Positions 36,801 to 44,485 of a stretch of 64,000 nucleotides of DNA are shown one piece after another. The notes below the pieces were generated by a model. The model ran no database searches. It had not been told where the DNA came from and saw nothing but the letters and a program-made list of their open reading frames with translations. The stretch lies in contig NZ_PXUE01000001.1 of the NCBI RefSeq assembly GCF_003020585.1, positions 930,001 to 994,000 of the forward strand. The letters run 5' to 3'. The stretch's first letter is position 1; each line of letters starts with the position of its first letter. Origin of the DNA: Chryseobacterium aurantiacum. GTDB lineage: Bacteria; Bacteroidota; Bacteroidia; Flavobacteriales; Weeksellaceae. The translations under genes and the position numbers were made by a program.

Positions 36801-37793
36801 ATCTTCTACCCATGTTCTTCCTACTTTTAAAAGGTTTTTCTGATCATTGTTGATGACCTGGTAGTTGTCATACCTTGTAATAAGCTGGGGAGGGAGAGTT
36901 CCGTCAATAGCCTGAACCCTTTTTCCCATACCTTTATCAAAGTTGATATAATAATATGAAAAATCATCATATATATTTTTCAAATTGTTGCTGGTGTCAG
37001 ATCTTGTTTCCCTTCTCTTAATACCGTTTCCGTTAGAAGTATCATAAAGATTATATCCATCCGGACCCTGTGCATAGAAAAGAGCGTAGTCGCTGTCATT
37101 CCATATTCCGTCGTCTTCACCTACTACCTGAATTGCATTTTCTTGCAATGAACTGTATCTTGGGTCTTGGTTAAACTCAGGAAGCATATTTCCACCATTT
37201 CCGTAAATTCTCATGTTTTTTGGATTTACAGAAGAGGGATTAATTCCGTTATCTCTTAAAAATTGTGCTGTAACTTTAAAGACTCCGGACTTATCAACTT
37301 TTATTTTGTAAAAGTTACCACTAGACAGTGGATTGCCGGTTGTTCCTATCTTATAAACGCCTCCTGAAGTATTCAAGGGAGTGGAAGCTTCTGAAACATT
37401 AAAGGAAGACAATCTCTGGATACGTCCTTTTACATTTTTAAATAAAGCAACATTAATACTTGCATATCTTTCTCCATCTAATGTATAATAAACAACGTCT
37501 GCAATGTCATGATCAGGAAGACTGCTTCGGTCTAATTCAAATAAATCCTGGTTAGAAACACTCTCCCAGGTAAAGTCTGAAATCTTTAGCTGGTTTTCTC
37601 CTATTTTTTGCTTAGTTACTATAAAAACATTATTTTGGCTGAAAGAAAAACCTTCATTTTTGAAATTTGGAAGATTTATTTTTGTGTCACCAAAATCCTG
37701 AATTTTGGAACCATTCCATTCTATGGTGTTTCTTTGAGCGTAAAGTGCTGATGTAAAAGCGATTAAGGATAAAAGCGTGATTTTTCGTCTCAT
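33897..37793 (-). CDS. porU: Type IX secretion system C-terminal signal peptidase PorU
   Basis: PorU is a gingipain-like (C25) cysteine peptidase on the cell surface that removes the C-terminal sorting domain of T9SS cargo and joins the mature protein to its anchor. The 1298-residue chain has a signal peptide (MRRKITLLSLIAFTSALYAQ). The catalytic His lies in FYFGHGG at about residue 788 and the catalytic Cys in STITCEFTLWD at about 827. A sorting-domain-like C-terminus begins WPNPFTNKTYIQFEHN. It is divergent from gldJ and followed by porV. Confidence 0.96.
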   Translation of the reverse strand: MRRKITLLSLIAFTSALYAQRNTIEWNGSKIQDFGDTKINLPNFKNEGFSFSQNNVFIVTKQKIGENQLKISDFTWESVSNQDLFELDRSSLPDHDIADVVYYTLDGERYASINVALFKNVKGRIQRLSSFNVSEASTPLNTSGGVYKIGTTGNPLSSGNFYKIKVDKSGVFKVTAQFLRDNGINPSSVNPKNMRIYGNGGNMLPEFNQDPRYSSLQENAIQVVGEDDGIWNDSDYALFYAQGPDGYNLYDTSNGNGIKRRETRSDTSNNLKNIYDDFSYYYINFDKGMGKRVQAIDGTLPPQLITRYDNYQVINNDQKNLLKVGRTWVEDSPFSSEKVITLTTNSPIQPNDLIRYRTRVIGYRSQQNSIEIKLNDLPPFSQTVATDTSSYQYTFFPILYSGTTTNLTGNQITFKYNPNIAKNPNGTFYLDYVEVQYKENLAFNGSQMNFRDYSILSGSNTNYGFSVSNASALEQVWDVTDITNVNRRVNKAGAGSFNFGYIAADQNFNNEFVAFRADAAFTPQFVGRISNQNLSSLQAIDYLILTVPEMMGQAQRLANYHQTKNNYKVEIVDVNKIYEEFGNGSKDLTAIRDFVTKLNTPAGRLKYVFILGDTSYDYKNRVPNNTNVVTSYQSEHSSDYIASFVTDDYIVMTQPQTTLFVEHNLPDLPVGRIPAANITEAGNMIDKTLAYYNSLPGQSSPFGEWRMRLDFVVDDNGEGGGPFHNVMNNTLSGLFEQPGVQTLKEYNVKKLYQDAFTIQSTSGGPRYPQVNQAISNSIGNSLYLFYFGHGGINGWAQERVLTSTEIQNSNNFSNVYSRFPLVSTITCEFTLWDEPATNSAGEQFMKLKQGGPASMITSSRAIGVDYGRDFTDVFTRNIFKLTSDDFNTLGYAHLNARKEKGANANHLRVNFLGDPAMKLSRPQRLLAIDNIETPVPGLIRGLDFVKIKGHINNPNGTLNNTFNGRVSINIFDKRLNKKTLNNNGSLSPILDYTEEGSAIVKASGMAVNGVFTAEFYVPKDINYAVGEGRLLGYADNKVMDVFNNQSVQVGDINPNGVNDNQPPKVKLYMNNTNFADGGITNQNPMLLACLTDDTGINSTGSGIGHDITVYLDGQIINTVILNDFYASGEGNGCLNPSLADYQKGNVTYPFRNLAIGQHQLTFKVWDINNNSTTTTLNFEVKDESDQHLTINRPLNWPNPFTNKTYIQFEHNCDDILDVNVQIYTITGRLVRTLSQPVVAEPFLQGFRTPRQAIEWDGRDDFGATVAKGTYIFKIFAKSQNQEKCKGSATAVEKMVLLK

Positions 37794-37887
37794 GTTTATT
37801 ATTGAAATTGCTAAATTACAAAATAAATCAAAAATTTAGAATTAAATTGTGATACAATAAAATTAAATTGTTAACGTTTTTCAAAAA

Positions 37888-37909
37888 AATCAAATCTTTA
37901 TTTGATTTA
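37888..37909. repeat. Inverted repeat in the porU-gldJ divergent promoter region
   Basis: AAATCAAAT at 37888-37896 and ATTTGATTT at 37901-37909 form a perfect 9-bp inverted repeat with a 4-nt spacer, between the divergent starts at 37793 and 37959. It could be an operator or simply AT-rich symmetry. Confidence 0.3.
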
Positions 37910-37958
37910 TTGAATAATTTATTTTTTCTTTGTACTCTTGAAAATATTTATATCGACT

Positions 37959-39560
37959 ATGAAAAAACTAAAGTTGTTTTCATTAATAGCATTAAGTTCT
38001 ACACTTGCATTAACCAGTTGTGGCGGATCCGGAACCAGTAAAGGAGGTGGTACCAAAAAATTTGTCAGTAAAACGGGTTGGAAACCAAACGAAAAACAGG
38101 GTTGGTTTTTTGCAGGAAAGCAACAGAAGCAGAAGGGTTGGCCGGGAATGGTATATGTAGAAGGTGGAACTTTTACAATGGGATTAGTGAAAGATGATGT
38201 TATGCACGATTGGAATAACACACCGCGAAGAATGCAGGTGAGTTCATTCTTTGTCGGAGAAACTGAGATTACTAACTATGAATACCGCGAATACCTTACA
38301 TGGTTGAAGTATGTATTCCCTCCAAGTGACCCTAGTTTTAAGGAAATCTATAACGGTGCTTTACCGGATACCTTATTATGGGACAACAAACTAGCTAGAA
38401 ACGATTATAATGAGACCTATCTACGTTCTCCGGAATTCGATTACTATCCGGTTGTAGGTGTTTCTTGGACTCAGGCAAACAGATACTGTGAATGGCTTAC
38501 AGACAGAGCTAACGAAAAAGCTTTGATGCAAGCAGGTGTTATTGCTAAGGATTTGTATATCAACGAATCCAATAACCAAGGAGGTACTGCATTTAACATG
38601 GATAAATTCAAAGCGAATGATCCAGAAATGCAAGGGTATATCAACGAAAAAAGAATGCAGCAAAAATCTGGTATGAAAACAACCAACCAGAGATTATTAT
38701 CTGCAAACAGAGCTCCAAACTCTGCAATGGTTCAAAAATTCAGACTTCCAACAGAAGTTGAATGGGAATATGCAGCTCTTGGTATGGCTAAGAATAGAGA
38801 ATACAACCAATACCTAGGTAAAAAACCTGAAATCGAAAGATTAAGAGGAACCAAAGGAAAGGAGAGAGGAATGTTCCTTGAAAACTTTAAAATGGGTAAA
38901 GGTGACTATTCTGGTATCGCAGGATGGAAAAACGACGGATCTGCACAAACTTCAGACGTAAGACAATATCCATCTAACGACCTAGGAATTTATGGTATGT
39001 ATGGTAACGTTGCAGAATGGACTGCAGATGTGTACAGACCTATCATTGATGAAGATTACAATGACTTCAACTACTACAGAGGAAATATGCCTCAGGCTAT
39101 TGTAAGAAACGGAGACGGAACTTACAAAATGGTAGATGAAGGTACTATTAAATATGATACATTAGCTGACGGAAGATTAGTATATAAAGGTCTTCCTGGG
39201 CAATTCGAAAGAGAAACAATTGCTGACTACAGAAACTATAGAGATGGAGACAGACAGTCTTCTCTAGAGTACTATAGAGCTTCAGATTCTACTTCAGGAT
39301 TCGATATGTATAACGCTCCTAAGAAAAGCTTTGTTGTAGATGCTAACGGTAGAGTGAAAATGCAGAAAGATGGCAAAGACAGAACTTCCGGAATTTCTAA
39401 CGAGGTTAGAGTAGTAAAAGGAGGATCTTGGCAAGATACAGCATATTGGCTGGATCCGGGACAAAGAAGATATAAAAATCAAGGTAAAGCTTATGGTTGG
39501 ATTGGTTTCCGTGTTGCACAGGATGCTAGAACTAACGAAAAAGCTAGAACTAGAAGATAA
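37959..39560 (+). CDS. gldJ: Gliding motility/T9SS lipoprotein GldJ
   Basis: A 533-residue outer-membrane lipoprotein. The ATG at 37959 gives the signal MKKLKLFSLIALSSTLALTSC with the lipidated Cys at 21; an upstream in-frame TTG at 37938 is unlikely. The rest is a formylglycine-generating-enzyme-like (FGE-sulfatase) fold: MVYVEGGTFTMGL, FFVGETEITNYEYREYL, FRLPTEVEWEYAA and GMYGNVAEWTADV, then VVKGGSWQDTAYWL and IGFRVAQD. GldJ is needed for gliding and T9SS function in Flavobacterium. Its position divergent from porU-porV supports the name over the paralogue GldK. Confidence 0.92.
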   Translation: MKKLKLFSLIALSSTLALTSCGGSGTSKGGGTKKFVSKTGWKPNEKQGWFFAGKQQKQKGWPGMVYVEGGTFTMGLVKDDVMHDWNNTPRRMQVSSFFVGETEITNYEYREYLTWLKYVFPPSDPSFKEIYNGALPDTLLWDNKLARNDYNETYLRSPEFDYYPVVGVSWTQANRYCEWLTDRANEKALMQAGVIAKDLYINESNNQGGTAFNMDKFKANDPEMQGYINEKRMQQKSGMKTTNQRLLSANRAPNSAMVQKFRLPTEVEWEYAALGMAKNREYNQYLGKKPEIERLRGTKGKERGMFLENFKMGKGDYSGIAGWKNDGSAQTSDVRQYPSNDLGIYGMYGNVAEWTADVYRPIIDEDYNDFNYYRGNMPQAIVRNGDGTYKMVDEGTIKYDTLADGRLVYKGLPGQFERETIADYRNYRDGDRQSSLEYYRASDSTSGFDMYNAPKKSFVVDANGRVKMQKDGKDRTSGISNEVRVVKGGSWQDTAYWLDPGQRRYKNQGKAYGWIGFRVAQDARTNEKARTRR

Positions 39561-39582
39561 TATTTATCAAAAAAAATACTTA

Positions 39583-39620
39583 AAAAAAACCTTCCGGATT
39601 TTCGGAAGGTTTTTTATTTT
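39583..39620 (+). terminator. Terminator after gldJ
   Basis: ACCTTCCG at 39589-39596 pairs with CGGAAGGT at 39603-39610, extended by A and T runs on both sides. The T-tract overlaps a candidate -7 box for murF. Confidence 0.88.
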
Positions 39621-39622
39621 TG
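39615..39622 (+). promoter_or_regulatory. Candidate -7 box of murF inside the gldJ terminator tail
   Basis: TATTTTTG ends 4 nt before the murF ATG at 39627, the same spacing as in several other genes here. It coincides with the terminator T-tract, so it may be chance. Confidence 0.3.
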
Positions 39623-39626
39623 AACT

Positions 39627-40898
39627 ATGAATATAGAACAATTTTATCCTTTATTTTTGAAGGCCGATAAAGTAACAATCGATAGCAGAAAAATAGGCAA
39701 AAATGATATCTTTTTTGCTTTCTCCGGTGATAACTTTAATGCAGCAACATTGGCGGAAAAAGCCATTGATGAGGGTGCCCTGGCTGTAATTGTTGAACAA
39801 TCTGAATTTGAAAATAAAACAAGGAATATTTTCTATGTTCCCTCAACTCTTGAATTTCTACAGCAATTGGCCATCCACCATAGAAGTCTGCTTAAAATTC
39901 CTTTTATTGGACTTACAGGAAGCAATGGTAAGACGACTACCAAGGAACTGATCCATGCTGTGCTTTCAGAAAAGTTTAATGTACAGTACACCTCAGGAAA
40001 TTTGAATAACCATATTGGGGTTCCTCTTACGATTCTTTCCATCAAGCCAGAACATGAAATGGCTGTGATAGAAATGGGAGCAAATCATCAGAAAGAAATA
40101 GAATTCCTTTGTACAATTTCAAAACCTGATTTCGGATATATTACAAACTTTGGAAAAGCCCATCTGGAAGGCTTTGGAGGATTTGAAGGAGTGATTAAAG
40201 GAAAGTCTGAATTGTATGCTTACCTTAAAGATAATCATCAAACCATTTTAGTTAATGAAAATGACCCTATTCAGGTTGAAAAAACAGAGGGTTATTCTCC
40301 TGCCATTACATTTGGAAAAGAAAGTGCAGACTATAACTTTGAAGCATTTTCAGAAGACCATTTTGTAGGGTTGATCTATCAGGGTGAAAAGGCAGTATCA
40401 AAATTAACCGGAGAATATAACTTTACAAATCTTTGTGCTGCAGCAAGTCTTGGACTTCACTTCGGAATAAGCTTTGAAGAAATAAAGGATGCTGTAGAAA
40501 AGTATACGCCTACCAATATGCGTTCGCAGGTTGTAAAGAAAGAAGACAGAACACTAGTACTGGATACCTATAATGCTAATCCAAGTTCCATGACTGCTTC
40601 ATTAAATAATTTTATCACTTTTGAGGGGGCTAAAACCATTATTATTGGTGATATGCTGGAATTGGGTGCGGAGAGTGAAAAAGAGCACCAAAACATCCTT
40701 AATCTTGCTCAGGAGCTTAAATTTAATGAAATTATTACAGTAGGAAAATACTTTAAGGCCATTAATCCATCAAACCTTGCTTTTGAAAGTACATCTGCTT
40801 TGATTGAATATCTTCAACAACATAAAATTCAATCAGAAAATATACTATTGAAAGGATCAAGAGGAATAGCTCTGGAAAAGGTAATAGAGTTTATTTAG
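39627..40898 (+). CDS. murF: UDP-N-acetylmuramoyl-tripeptide--D-alanyl-D-alanine ligase
   Basis: MurF adds D-Ala-D-Ala to UDP-MurNAc-tripeptide, the last cytoplasmic step of the peptidoglycan precursor. The 423-residue protein has the Mur ligase P-loop GSNGKTT at residues 98-104, EMGANHQKEIEFL near 147, GYITNFGKAHLEGFG near 172 and VLDTYNANPSSM near 311 (C-terminal domain). Length is normal. It is separated from gldJ by a terminator and overlaps the convergent Nudix gene by 8 bp. Confidence 0.95.
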   Translation: MNIEQFYPLFLKADKVTIDSRKIGKNDIFFAFSGDNFNAATLAEKAIDEGALAVIVEQSEFENKTRNIFYVPSTLEFLQQLAIHHRSLLKIPFIGLTGSNGKTTTKELIHAVLSEKFNVQYTSGNLNNHIGVPLTILSIKPEHEMAVIEMGANHQKEIEFLCTISKPDFGYITNFGKAHLEGFGGFEGVIKGKSELYAYLKDNHQTILVNENDPIQVEKTEGYSPAITFGKESADYNFEAFSEDHFVGLIYQGEKAVSKLTGEYNFTNLCAAASLGLHFGISFEEIKDAVEKYTPTNMRSQVVKKEDRTLVLDTYNANPSSMTASLNNFITFEGAKTIIIGDMLELGAESEKEHQNILNLAQELKFNEIITVGKYFKAINPSNLAFESTSALIEYLQQHKIQSENILLKGSRGIALEKVIEFI

Positions 40899-41502
40899 CC
40901 TTTGAAGCCCAGAACTCCTTTACAATAAGTTTAATATTCTGGAATGTGCTTGGGAAAACTTCATCTTCAATCTGAGTGGTGTTTTTCCAGGCAACTTCAG
41001 TAATGCCTTCTTCTATCTGTGGTTTTGAAGTGTCTTCTCCATCGAAATTCATTTCAAACCAATGGGTGCATTTCAGGATTTTATCTCCGTTTCTTTCAAT
41101 GTAGATATGGTAAGTGGTATTAATAAACTCCATAAGCTCTACATCTACCAGTCCGGTTTCTTCTTCAATTTCCCTTACTGCAGATTCTTCTCTGGATTCT
41201 CCTTTCTCCATTTTTCCTTTGGGAAGATCCCATTTACCCAGTCTTTTGATGAAAAGAATTTCTCCTTCAGGATTATTCACAAGCCCGCCGGCAGCTTCTA
41301 TTATTCTGAACAGCTTTTGAAACTCTTGCCAGATCTCATCAATATTCTCACCAAAAACGTTAAGTTCCTTTACAGAAGTATTCTCCAGAAGATCCAATGC
41401 AATCTCTAAAGTCGTGAAACTTTCATACTCAAGGTTTTTTTCAAGTTCCTCGGAATGCTTAGATATCAATAATTTTTTTTCGTTCACAAAAACTTTATAC
41501 AT
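40891..41502 (-). CDS. Nudix hydrolase
   Basis: A 203-residue Nudix protein that hydrolyses a nucleoside diphosphate linked to another group. The Nudix box GX5EX7REUXEEXGU is complete at residues 96-118 (GKMEKGESREESAVREIEEE onwards, then TGL). An N-terminal domain of about 70 residues precedes it (MYKVFVNEKKLLISKHSEEL onwards). The C-terminus ends in an aromatic/charged tail. The substrate is unknown. Its first 65 bp are found again, degenerate, at 42301-42365. Confidence 0.92.
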   Translation of the reverse strand: MYKVFVNEKKLLISKHSEELEKNLEYESFTTLEIALDLLENTSVKELNVFGENIDEIWQEFQKLFRIIEAAGGLVNNPEGEILFIKRLGKWDLPKGKMEKGESREESAVREIEEETGLVDVELMEFINTTYHIYIERNGDKILKCTHWFEMNFDGEDTSKPQIEEGITEVAWKNTTQIEDEVFPSTFQNIKLIVKEFWASKAK

Positions 41503-41507
41503 TTCTA
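41443..41507. repeat. Direct repeat copy A (start of the Nudix gene)
   Basis: The first about 60 bp of the Nudix coding sequence and its upstream bases. They match 42301-42365 in the same orientation with roughly 10 differences and one short deletion, including the shared stretch AATAATTTTTTTTCGTTC. Confidence 0.85.
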
Positions 41508-41616
41508 ATATTTATTGAGGATGTTGATAATCAGTGGGTTGAGTTTTGCAAGGACATAGAGATAGGTCTGTATCCCAGTGTATTTTACCTTTTTTTTACT
41601 ACAATATCTTCGCAAA

Positions 41617-41660
41617 TATATAAAATAAAGCACAATATGTTTTGCTTAAGAGCTTTATTT
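41617..41660 (-). terminator. Possible terminator downstream of the 41695-42264 gene
   Basis: AAATAAAGC at 41623-41631 and GCTTTATTT at 41652-41660 form a 9-bp inverted repeat with a 20-nt loop. On the minus strand it is followed by an AT-rich tail. The low GC makes the call moderate. Confidence 0.45.
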
Positions 41661-41694
41661 TTGCCATCTATTGCGGGTTTTAAGAGATTTGATA

Positions 41695-42264
41695 TTATGA
41701 ATCGATGTTCTCGTTATTATCTGTTCTTTCAATCTTATAATATAATACATCTTCATTAATCATAAAATGATAAGTAAGATGATCATCCGTATTGAAAGAG
41801 GCCATATAGGTATCCAGATCATCTATATTGTGACTTTGTAAAAATTTGATGGCTTCATTGTAGTCATTAAACTTGTTTTTCTGTCCTTGAACAACCACAT
41901 TTATTTCAACCAGCTTTAATTTGTCCGAGTAATATTTTACAATATTATACCAGTTTTTACTTGTATATTGTTTGTCCAGCTTGTCTCCACTATAAAAAGT
42001 GATATAACCTACCGAATCATTATCCTCTGTTTCATGGAAAGTGAGATAGTAATATTTGTTAATCTGAACAGACTTGGTACTTATTCCAAAAGAGTCCTCT
42101 TCAATCTTCTTTTTTTGCTTGAAGCTTTTTAGTATATTATTTATAGGAGCTCCTATTTTAGATTTATACTTTTCTACATCAAGATAGGTTTGAGAAAAAG
42201 AATACACGGGAATAAAAAGTAGTAGAGTAATTAAGAATTTATACAGACTTCTGTTTTTTTTCAT
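41695..42264 (-). CDS. Secreted protein of unknown function
   Basis: A 189-residue protein with a signal peptide (MKKNRSLYKFLITLLLFIPVYSFSQ). The mature part is alternating charged and aromatic sequence with no motif I recognise: YLDVEKYKSKIGAPINNILKSF, YYLTFHETEDNDSVGYITFY, HLTYHFMINEDVLYYKIER. It lies between two direct repeats derived from the 5' end of the Nudix gene, so it may have been inserted or duplicated into this place. No homologue in the window. Confidence 0.7.
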   Translation of the reverse strand: MKKNRSLYKFLITLLLFIPVYSFSQTYLDVEKYKSKIGAPINNILKSFKQKKKIEEDSFGISTKSVQINKYYYLTFHETEDNDSVGYITFYSGDKLDKQYTSKNWYNIVKYYSDKLKLVEINVVVQGQKNKFNDYNEAIKFLQSHNIDDLDTYMASFNTDDHLTYHFMINEDVLYYKIERTDNNENIDS

Positions 42265-42300
42265 GATTTAATTGAATTCTCGATTATTATTTAGTTTTTT

Positions 42301-42365
42301 AAGTTTCTCAGGATGCTTAGGTATTAATAATTTTTTTTCGTTCGAAAAACTTTATACATTTGTAA
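42301..42365 (-). pseudogene. Remnant of the Nudix gene 5' end (direct repeat copy B)
   Basis: On the minus strand the ATG at 42359-42357 begins MYKVF, then a small deletion (GTGAAC reduced to CGAAC) breaks the frame. In the restored frame NEKKLLIPKHPEKLKK parallels NEKKLLISKHSEELEK of the intact gene. The remnant stops after about 20 codons. The same segment supplies a TACATTTG -7 box (42355-42362) on the + strand for the SRPBCC gene. Confidence 0.75.
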
Positions 42366-42395
42366 GAAGTAAGAAACTAAAAACAAAAATAAAAA

Positions 42396-42785
42396 ATGAA
42401 TTTAGAAGGACGAAAAATTATTGTCAATAAATCATCTAAAGAGCTGTCGGAATTATTGAAAACGCCTGAAAATTACAAAGATTTTATGCCAGACGGTCTT
42501 CAAAAATTTGAAACAAGAGATAATGGCTTTAAGTTTGGGTTACAGGGGATGCCGGAAATTGCATTGAAAATAGATGAGGTGACTGAGCAAAAAGCTATTT
42601 TGAAGTCTGCAAGCTCAAGCTTGGATTTTTCATTAACAGCAACTTTAAATCCTATCAATGAGAACCAGACTGAGGTTCAGATGTTGTTTGAAGGGAAATT
42701 TAATCCATTTATCAAAATGATGGTAGAAAAACCATTACAGAACTTTATCAATACATTGACAGATAAGATCGAAGCTTATAAATAA
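42396..42785 (+). CDS. SRPBCC/START-like fold protein
   Basis: A 129-residue soluble protein with the polyketide-cyclase/SRPBCC helix-grip fold, as judged from GRKIIVNKSSKELSELLKTPENYKDFMP at the N-terminus, the ATLNPINENQTEVQMLFEGKF strand and the long C-terminal helix IKMMVEKPLQNFINTLTDKI. Members bind hydrophobic ligands or act as cyclases; the ligand is unknown. A TAnnTTTG box lies 33 nt upstream and a terminator 5 nt after the stop. Confidence 0.8.
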   Translation: MNLEGRKIIVNKSSKELSELLKTPENYKDFMPDGLQKFETRDNGFKFGLQGMPEIALKIDEVTEQKAILKSASSSLDFSLTATLNPINENQTEVQMLFEGKFNPFIKMMVEKPLQNFINTLTDKIEAYK

Positions 42786-42790
42786 TAAAT

Positions 42791-42820
42791 AAAAACCTTC
42801 ATGAAAATGAAGGTTTTTTT
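42791..42820. terminator. Bidirectional terminator between the SRPBCC gene and anmK
   Basis: AAAAACCTTCAT at 42791-42802 pairs with ATGAAGGTTTTTT at 42807-42819 around a 4-nt loop, with T-tracts on both strands. Confidence 0.88.
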
Positions 42821-42838
42821 ATGCTGTCCATTTACTTG

Positions 42839-43882
42839 TTAAGCGATTAGTCCCGAGCTATGGTCGGAAGTGCTTCCTGTAGCTGAAGATAAGACATTTA
42901 CTTCGTTGTTTATTTTCAAGACACCCATGAATGCAAAGATCAGAGCCTCCTTATAATCAATGATTTCCTTTTCAGGAATGATGATCTCCGATTTTGTTTT
43001 TGCCTTTATTTTTTCTATTAAAAAGGTGTTATAAGCGCCACCTCCGGTTATCAGTACATCTTTAATGTTATATTTATTGAGGGTATTTGAAATTTGCTGA
43101 GCAATATGTTCTGTAAAAGTAGCAAGCGCCTCAAAAGGTTCTTTATTGTCAAGCAATGGAAATATATGCTGATTACACCATTCTATGCCCAACGATTTTG
43201 GATGAGATTGTTGATAGAAATCAAGGGAATTAAGCTGGCTGAGTAAACCTTCATTTATTTTTCCCTGTCTGGCAAGATCCCCATTTTCATCAAAGCCTTT
43301 ATTGAGTTGCCTCGCCAATGTATTCAGAATAATATTAACGGGAGCAATATCAAAAGCAATCCTTTTATCATTGTCTTGTAAGGAAATATTTGAAAATCCG
43401 CCCAGATTAAGGCATGCTCCATACTCTGAAAAAAGCAGCTCATCACCAATAGGTACCAAAGGTGCCCCGTTTCCTTTCATTAAAACATCCTGACTTCTGA
43501 AATCATAGATAACAGGTAAATTCGTTTCCAGCTTAATGGCTCTGCCGTCTCCGATCTGAAGCGTAAATTTTCTTTGAGGCTGATGAAAAACCGTATGGCC
43601 ATGAGATGAAATCATGTCGATATTTTCAAGCTGATGTCTTTCAATAAATTCCGATACCTGTTGCCCCAAATAGAAACCATACTCCGAATGGAGTTCCAAA
43701 AGATCATCTATGGGAATGTGAATAGAGTTTCTAAGTTTATCCTCCCAATCAGTAGAATAGGGCAGGGTATTGGTGTTCAGGATCTCAAAGGTCCATTTAT
43801 CTTGTTTCTTAAATTCTGCAAGACAAATATCCAAGCCATCCAGACTTGTTCCAGACATAAGCCCGATAACCCGAAATTTCAT
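42839..43882 (-). CDS. anmK: Anhydro-N-acetylmuramic acid kinase
   Basis: AnmK, 347 residues, phosphorylates and opens 1,6-anhydro-MurNAc to MurNAc 6-phosphate, recycling cell-wall muropeptides. The ASKHA-type motifs are clear: GLMSGTSLDGLDICLAEF at 7-24, SSHGHTVFHQP near 92, VIYDFRSQDVLMKGNGAPLVP near 124 and DVLITGGGAYNTFLIEKI near 269. It is the last gene of a three-gene minus-strand operon (OMP, lptC, anmK) with gaps of 1 and 2 bp. Confidence 0.95.
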   Translation of the reverse strand: MKFRVIGLMSGTSLDGLDICLAEFKKQDKWTFEILNTNTLPYSTDWEDKLRNSIHIPIDDLLELHSEYGFYLGQQVSEFIERHQLENIDMISSHGHTVFHQPQRKFTLQIGDGRAIKLETNLPVIYDFRSQDVLMKGNGAPLVPIGDELLFSEYGACLNLGGFSNISLQDNDKRIAFDIAPVNIILNTLARQLNKGFDENGDLARQGKINEGLLSQLNSLDFYQQSHPKSLGIEWCNQHIFPLLDNKEPFEALATFTEHIAQQISNTLNKYNIKDVLITGGGAYNTFLIEKIKAKTKSEIIIPEKEIIDYKEALIFAFMGVLKINNEVNVLSSATGSTSDHSSGLIA

Positions 43883-43884
43883 GA

Positions 43885-44484
43885 TTAAGGAGTCGTTTTT
43901 TTATTTTCAGAAAGTCGTTTTGAACTAAAATCTCCTGAGTTATTGTAAAAGGTATATTCAGAGAAATCATCTTTGGCAGTCATTCCATTGGCTCCTACCA
44001 AAGTAGAACCGTCTTCCATGGTCACATAAACTGTATCCTTCGTATAGATTCTATTTTTCTTTTGATCCCAATAGATACTTTGCATGGCAAATCTTTGCCC
44101 TTCATTGGTCTTGATTCTTACATCGCCCTTGGCCTCATAGAATTTTTTATATTCAAAAATGCGGGCATATTTGGCTGTGATTCTCCCCGGAATCTTGGGC
44201 TTCTTCTTATCGAAAAACTCAATATCTATTCCTTTTCTGGCTACCACATATGGACTGTCTATCAGTTCATATTTTTCAATAATTGGTGCTTTGGCCTTTA
44301 AGACTACAAAACCTGAGTCACGTTGTACGATATTGGCATTATTAATGATCTGTGAGGGGAAATTCTTGCTTTTACTGCCTTTATTCTTGGTAAGATCCTC
44401 CTCACAGGATATCAATATAAAAAATATAGCACAACTAAAAAGGCATGCTATATTTTTATATACTATTTTTTTTGAAAAGTTCAT
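43885..44484 (-). CDS. lptC: LPS export ABC transporter periplasmic protein LptC
   Basis: A 199-residue membrane-anchored periplasmic protein of the LPS transport bridge. The ATG at 44484 lies 1 nt after the upstream stop codon and is preferred over an in-frame start inside the OMP gene. The signal ends in a lipobox (FFILISC), unlike the uncleaved anchor of E. coli LptC but usual in Bacteroidota. The domain shows YVVARKGIDIEFFDKKKPKIPG and ARIFEYKKFYEAKGDVRIKT, the OstA-like beta-jellyroll signature. It sits between the OMP gene and anmK. Confidence 0.88.
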   Translation of the reverse strand: MNFSKKIVYKNIACLFSCAIFFILISCEEDLTKNKGSKSKNFPSQIINNANIVQRDSGFVVLKAKAPIIEKYELIDSPYVVARKGIDIEFFDKKKPKIPGRITAKYARIFEYKKFYEAKGDVRIKTNEGQRFAMQSIYWDQKKNRIYTKDTVYVTMEDGSTLVGANGMTAKDDFSEYTFYNNSGDFSSKRLSENKKTTP

Positions 44485-44485
44485 T

